From Doris montereyensis (taxonomy: Eukaryota > Mollusca > Gastropoda > Nudibranchia > Dorididae): 64,000 nt of DNA. Positions 59,401 to 64,000 of the stretch are shown here, piece by piece. Position numbers and translations under genes: made by a program. The stretch is taken from assembly GCA_037039925.1 (NCBI GenBank), contig JAXRKP010000069.1, positions 225,001-289,000 on the forward strand. The letters are read 5' to 3'. Position 1 is the first letter of the stretch, and each line of letters opens with the position of its first letter. Below the pieces are notes generated by a model that was given only the letters and a program-made list of their open reading frames with translations, was not told the origin of the DNA and did not search any database.

Positions 59401-60049
59401 TATCTGTGTGACCTTAGACCAGCTAGATCTAGATCTGGATTTATACGTTGAAAGGCCTTGCGGCATAAATTCACCGAGGATAAATAAATCCCACCCGCCG
59501 CCGGTATGTAAATCCTTCAGTAGATATTTCATCTCTAGCTCTAGTCTACATTAACATGTATTTTTTATAGATCTAGTCCAGATCTATTTATGTCCTTTCG
59601 TTTAGTCGAATAGCTGAACGCGAGCATGTGCAGATGTGAAAGAATAAATAATTGTTAACAATAACATCTAGATTCTAGATCTAGAAACATTTAGATCTAA
59701 CCTAGAACTAGATCTAGACATAGAGCCTAGATAAGCTTATCTACACTCTCTGATCTAGATTCTAGATTGTGGATATCTAATCTAGATCTAGATCTAGATC
59801 TAGATCCAAGTTTAAGAAATAGATCTAGATCTAGAATTAGAACTAAATTTAACGTTTGTCTGCATACGTATGAGGTTGTGAACATATACACTAGATCTAG
59901 ATCAATGACTTGATTTAAGATCTAGATCTATTTTTGTCACATCAATGAAAATACTCTTTTTCCTTAATTTGATTTCTTTCGATAGAGCTAGAATCTAGAT
60001 CTAGATCTAGATGAATAGGGTATTATTTTTCTATCATTCCCATTTCACT

Positions 60050-60344
60050 TTTTTTGTAGATGTGTAGATTATAGATATGTCCGTGTTACACGAATTTCAT
60101 ATTTACAGCCGTCGCAAATTATTATTGTTTGAAATATTGATGTTATTTAGAGTTTGGATTAAGATTATAATTATATTATTGCCAATGTGTGCTTAGGTCA
60201 ATACTAATTTCATTGTAATATCATTTCAACTGCCTTGCCACGGATAGGGGCTTGGAGGGGTCAGGTTGGAGTAGTGATGTGGTGTGGGGATGGGGGAGGC
60301 GGGGAATTCGGGGTAAAGGTGGTGATCTAGGCGATCTAAGATTT
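60050..60344 (+). repeat. Repeat R copy 1 (partial)
   Basis: TCCGTGTTACACGAATTTCA, CCAATGTGTGCTTAGGTCA and CCTTGCCACGGATAGGGG parallel 61165-61345. Confidence 0.75.
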
Positions 60345-61002
60345 GTCGGTACTTTTTTTGCTTTCATTCCCACTCCCTGATACACTACTTTTAGAGGCCG
60401 AATCAATGTATTTCTGGCTGCCTAACACAAAGTTGACCACTAAAACTATCGCAATCTAATATTGTTTTAGTAAAAGAATAACCGCAAAAATACATGACAT
60501 TAGCATTGCATTAGATCAAGATTAGGTTCCTCGGGCATTGCATCCTTTTACAGTACAGCTATGTTGACACTAGCCGTGTAATTGTAATTATATTATAGAT
60601 CTAAGATTCCAGAAGCGCGTATTAATCCAGTTACTGTTGTAAAGAAAAAAATCAAAATGATCCGGTCGGCTGGTATTGTACCAAGTTATGAGAGAAAAAG
60701 GACATCTATCACCATCCATTACCCGGACATCTCCTCCCCACCAGCCCGCTACCCAACATGTCCCTTCCCACCCCATTCGAGGCAATGTTAGTAGGTCCCC
60801 TGGCGATTGAAATTATATGACTACGCAGTTAGTGTTGACCTGAGCACACCGTGGTAATAATATAATTCCAAATAAAAGCATCAATATTTCAAAAAGTATT
60901 GATTTGTGACGGTTGGGAAGATGAAATTCATATAACACCGTTAACGATCTATAATAAGGAATGCATATCTCATTCCTGAGAGTGAGATGGGAGTGATAGT
61001 AC
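60345..61002 (-). repeat. Repeat R copy 2, left arm of a large inverted repeat
   Basis: Its reverse complement follows 61100-61770: TCACTCTCAGGAATGAGAT, AATATTGATGCTTTTATTTG, TTTTTCTCTCATAACTTGG, ATACGCGCTTCTGGAATC, GTAGTGTATCAGGGAGTGGG. Divergence is clearly more than that of the 7.7-10.4 kb arms. Confidence 0.83.
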
Positions 61003-61099
61003 AAAAAATACCGGGTAGATTTAGATATAAATCTAGAATCTAGAAAGATGTAGATCTAGATCTAGCTCTAGATCTAGCTCTAGATCTAGATCTAGATAT

Positions 61100-61770
61100 T
61101 TACTGTTACCCCCATCTTACTCTCAGGAATGAAATAGATCTAATTGTATTTGTTTTAGATTTGTATCCGTGTTGCTCGAATTTCATCTTTAGAATCGTCG
61201 CAAATAGTTACTTTTTGAAGTATTGATGCTTTTATTTGGAAGTATATTACGTGTATTGCCAATGTGTGCTTAGGTCAGCACTGCGTAGTAATGTCATTCC
61301 AATTGCCAGAGAGACATAGCCTTGCCTCGGATGGGGGGGGGGCAGATTAAGGGGTGGGGTGGGGGCAGCGGGTGGTGTGGAGGGTAGATTTCGGGATAAG
61401 GTATGGTTCCAGATTGATTTGCCATTTTTCTCTCATAACTAAATCTAAATTTAGCTGGGTACAATCCAAGCCATCATTTTGATCTTTTGTTTACAACGGC
61501 ACATGTATTCATACGCGCTTCTGGTATCCTAGATCTGTACTATTTAGTACTATAGCACGGCTAATGTGAACACATCTGTTAGGATGCAACTCCCGAGAAT
61601 CTAATTTTGACCTAATAGATCTAGATCTATCTTTACGGTTGTTCTTTTACTAAAAACATTAGGTTGCGACGGATTTAATGGCCAAATGTGTGTTCAGCAG
61701 CCAAAATACGTTAGCTTAGTTTCTGCAAGTAGTGTATCAGGGTGTGGGAGTGACACTAAAAAAATTTACC
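61100..61770 (+). repeat. Repeat R copy 3, right arm of a large inverted repeat
   Basis: Pairs with 60345-61002 around a ~100-bp spacer rich in CTAGATCTAGATCT. Matches include TTACTCTCAGGAATGAAAT, AGTATTGATGCTTTTATTTG, TTTTTCTCTCATAACTAAA, ATACGCGCTTCTGGTATC and GTAGTGTATCAGGGTGTGGG. Confidence 0.83.
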
Positions 61771-62504
61771 ATACTCCCTATTTGAGTCGGTTCGCTTTAA
61801 ACGGTAACGGGACATTCTTTGATGACCCCCACCCCCCCCCCCTCCACCTCACACACACAAACACAACTCTGTCAAACTCTTTTAAACTCTATTTGTCAAA
61901 GATTGTCAATTCTATGCTCATATATATCGAAAATCGCTTTAAAAATGAGAATTTTACAGGGATAGATCTAGAGATATATCTAGATTTCTCTCTAACCATT
62001 AGTAATAATATATTATCTTTTTTTTTTACATGAGTTGATAGTTAAATCTAGATTTAGATCTTGAGCCAGATTGATATATCTAGAATTTATAGATCTAGAT
62101 CTAAAATCTACACTCAAACAGGGTTGTAACGAAATACTGGGGACACGACGATTTTTTTTCGTCATAGATATAGAATATGTAGATCTATCGCTATTTCGTT
62201 TTGACCAAAATGTCACTGCACTAGCTCTCTAATACTCAAACTCAAACAAAACAAGAACAACCACTCCCCCTCAAAAAAAAACAAACCCCATCTCAAAACA
62301 AAACAAAAAATACAAAAACGAACTACTAAAAAACCCCACAAAAATAACCAAATTAAAAACCCCACAGCTATAGATCTAGAAAATATATATCTAGTTCTAG
62401 ATCTAACGCTCTAATACTTGCTTTATGTGCCGTGTCAGTCAACTATCGTTCGTCGTGACGTAGACATGATTGTGACGATGGAACCCGAACAACGATCGCC
62501 CATA
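61771..62504. other. No gene recognised
   Basis: C-run at 61831-61840, TCTAGATC motifs and A-rich blocks (62220-62360). Confidence 0.55.
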
Positions 62505-63063
62505 TAATAATAATAATAACAATATACTGTATATACTTCTATGGCGCCTTTTCTCAAAAGAGCTCAAAGCGCCCTGGTCATAGAACATGATATTTAAAAG
62601 AGTCAAAATGTATTATATGATTATCCTAAAATAGAAGGGTTTAAGAGTCCACTCAAAAAGATTCAAATGATACAACAATCTGAAAACATACAAAGAGAAT
62701 AACATGATCACGAAACCTAAAAGATACAATGGAAATAATACATTAAGCTAAAAAGATAGATACAATGAATTAGTAAAATATTCAATGAACAGAATATTCT
62801 TACAAGAGACACGAGATATATAATGCGCATAGACATAATAAAAAAATCATTATAAATATAAGCTATCCTAACAAAAACAACGATCGTTAAAGGCTTAAAA
62901 AGACACTAAGCATTATATGCCCTCTTAAAAATGTGGGTTTTAAGAAACTTCCTAAACGATTCAAGGGATGTGGAGTTCCTATAACATTCATCCAGACCAT
63001 TCCACATTTGAGGTGCACACACAGAAAAAAGCTTTCTCACCAAAACGATATACCCCTCTCCCC
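62505..63063 (-). mobile_element. LINE 3' end with RT C-terminus
   Basis: Minus strand 63030-62920: FGEKAF, then after a one-base slip in a T-run SVCAPQMWNGLDECYR and SLESFRKFLKTHIFKRAYN. It is the C-terminal domain equivalent of the VGQRAFSFAGPKVWNSLP of the LINE at position 1. A 3' UTR follows and ends in an (ATT)n tail at about 62505-62520. Confidence 0.82.
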
Positions 63064-63848
63064 ATTCATTTACAGAAAACGCACGTTAAGTAACAAATAA
63101 TAATACATTAAAAAAAACAACACACACTGATGCTAAATGTTACTTTTTGATTCAAGCAAAAGATGCACAAGATCAGGTCGACGTGAACAATGCCACAGTA
63201 GACCAATCAGTAACAAAAATTGAAGTTGAAGATCCGTAGGCCGAGTGAAAGTGGGAGGCTGGTGATGGAATATGCTTTCCATCTACATTGAAAGCATTTA
63301 GAAATAATAATTACATAACAAACTCTGAGATTTACCCAGAACCCTCACCCCTCCCCGCTCTGCTGGATACCAGAGTATGCTTTCTTCTATTCTTCCATCA
63401 ATTTTACGGTACATGCACCCACTTTATTTATTAAACAGCAAAAAATTAAAGAAAATTTGTAATTGTTCAAAGGAGTATAAATTTCTATAATACATGTATA
63501 GAACTTTCAAAAATGCTCCAGATATCTTTTTTATTTTTTATTAAAGTTCTATATTTCAACAAATGGATGTGATTTATTGAGAGTTCTCTGATGTAGCTCT
63601 AAATCAACTTAGATTTTCAGAGTTCCATAATTTGAACAGACCTACGTGAAGTGCATTGGACTTCATAATTGTTGATTGGCTTTGAATTTACTTGAAACGC
63701 GCTTCTCGCATGGCTTGTTTTGATCTACTTCTACTGGTACAACTTTCCTTCAAATAGTAGTTTCGGCATTTACTTACGTCCTAATAGAGTGGTTTGTCGT
63801 TGCAGTGACCGAGCTTGATCTTGCTGGACCAACAACAAAACCATCACG
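63064..63848. other. No gene recognised; possible promoter/5' UTR at the end
   Basis: AT-rich sequence turning less AT-rich after 63700, just before a candidate first coding exon. Confidence 0.4.
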
Positions 63849-63921
63849 ATGCCGGGGCCAGTGCTGAATTTAACTGAAGGCCTCGTAATCTCGGAAATTA
63901 CGTTGCATAGAGGAGAAACAG
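63849..63921 (+). CDS. Candidate first coding exon of an unknown gene
   Basis: ATG at 63849 in context ATCACGATGC opens MPGPVLNLTEGLVISEITLH and RGET, ending ACAG|GTATAC, a plausible donor. The residues are well balanced and non-repetitive, but I do not recognise the protein. The next exon lies beyond the window. It could be a chance open stretch. Confidence 0.35.
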
Positions 63922-64000
63922 GTATACACTTAAATCTACATATCAATTCTTAATACCTCGTTCTAAATTATTTCTTCTTACTCACTAACATGTCGATGCA

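Larger units (their letters stand above)
59420..62410. repeat. Dispersed TCTAGATC / AGATCT-rich region
   Basis: Dozens of AGATCT, TCTAGA and CTAGATCTAGATCTAGATC runs are spread over 3 kb, with dense patches at about 59650-59850, 59930-60015, 61020-61095 and 61610-61630. The hexamer is palindromic and the runs are short and scattered, not one array. Confidence 0.9.

Overview
This is a eukaryotic, almost certainly metazoan, window: split genes with GT/AG introns, very abundant microsatellites, tRNA-derived SINEs, several non-LTR (LINE) lineages, one LTR retrotransposon and DNA transposons. The repeat mix and the protein-level similarities suggest a lophotrochozoan, most likely a mollusc (gastropod-like). 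That taxonomic guess is inference.

Two host genes can be supported. ITPK1 (inositol-tetrakisphosphate 1-kinase) lies on the + strand as eight recognisable coding exons between 20332 and 31432; its N-terminal exon(s) are not visible. A RAMAC-like gene (activating subunit of the RNMT mRNA cap methyltransferase) lies on the - strand at 49634-50133, with an apparent one-step reading-frame change. A possible first coding exon of another + strand gene sits at 63849-63921.

Layout: 1-1740 is a degenerate LINE on the - strand. 2053-4240 holds two minisatellites (74 bp and 27 bp units). 5.4-7.0 kb holds SINEs and a LINE 3' end. 7712-10975 is a nested insertion: a 2.67-kb DNA transposon with ~490-500-bp terminal inverted repeats sits inside a LINE reverse-transcriptase gene, with a TAT target duplication, and carries a decayed PIN/XPG-like nuclease plus CXC-domain gene. 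12-20 kb is a repeat field: CATA and CT microsatellites, SINEs, a same-orientation family of ~150-bp elements and a palindrome-rich tandem array. 20.3-32.3 kb is ITPK1, with a 2.1-kb 28-bp minisatellite in one intron and a Tc1/mariner-like MITE beyond its stop codon. 32.3-42.9 kb is AT-rich with few recognisable features. 42.9-43.9 kb is a 5'-truncated LINE with an open frame and a 12-bp target duplication. 44-49.4 kb holds SINEs. 53918-58523 is a decayed Gypsy-type LTR element with 5-bp target duplications. 59.4-62.4 kb is saturated with the TCTAGATC motif and contains a large inverted repeat. 62.5-63.06 kb is another LINE 3' end.

Most long open frames here are microsatellite or minisatellite artefacts. 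The most interesting item is the nested PIN-nuclease transposon at 7756-10424, whose ends are fixed by the interrupted LINE frame.
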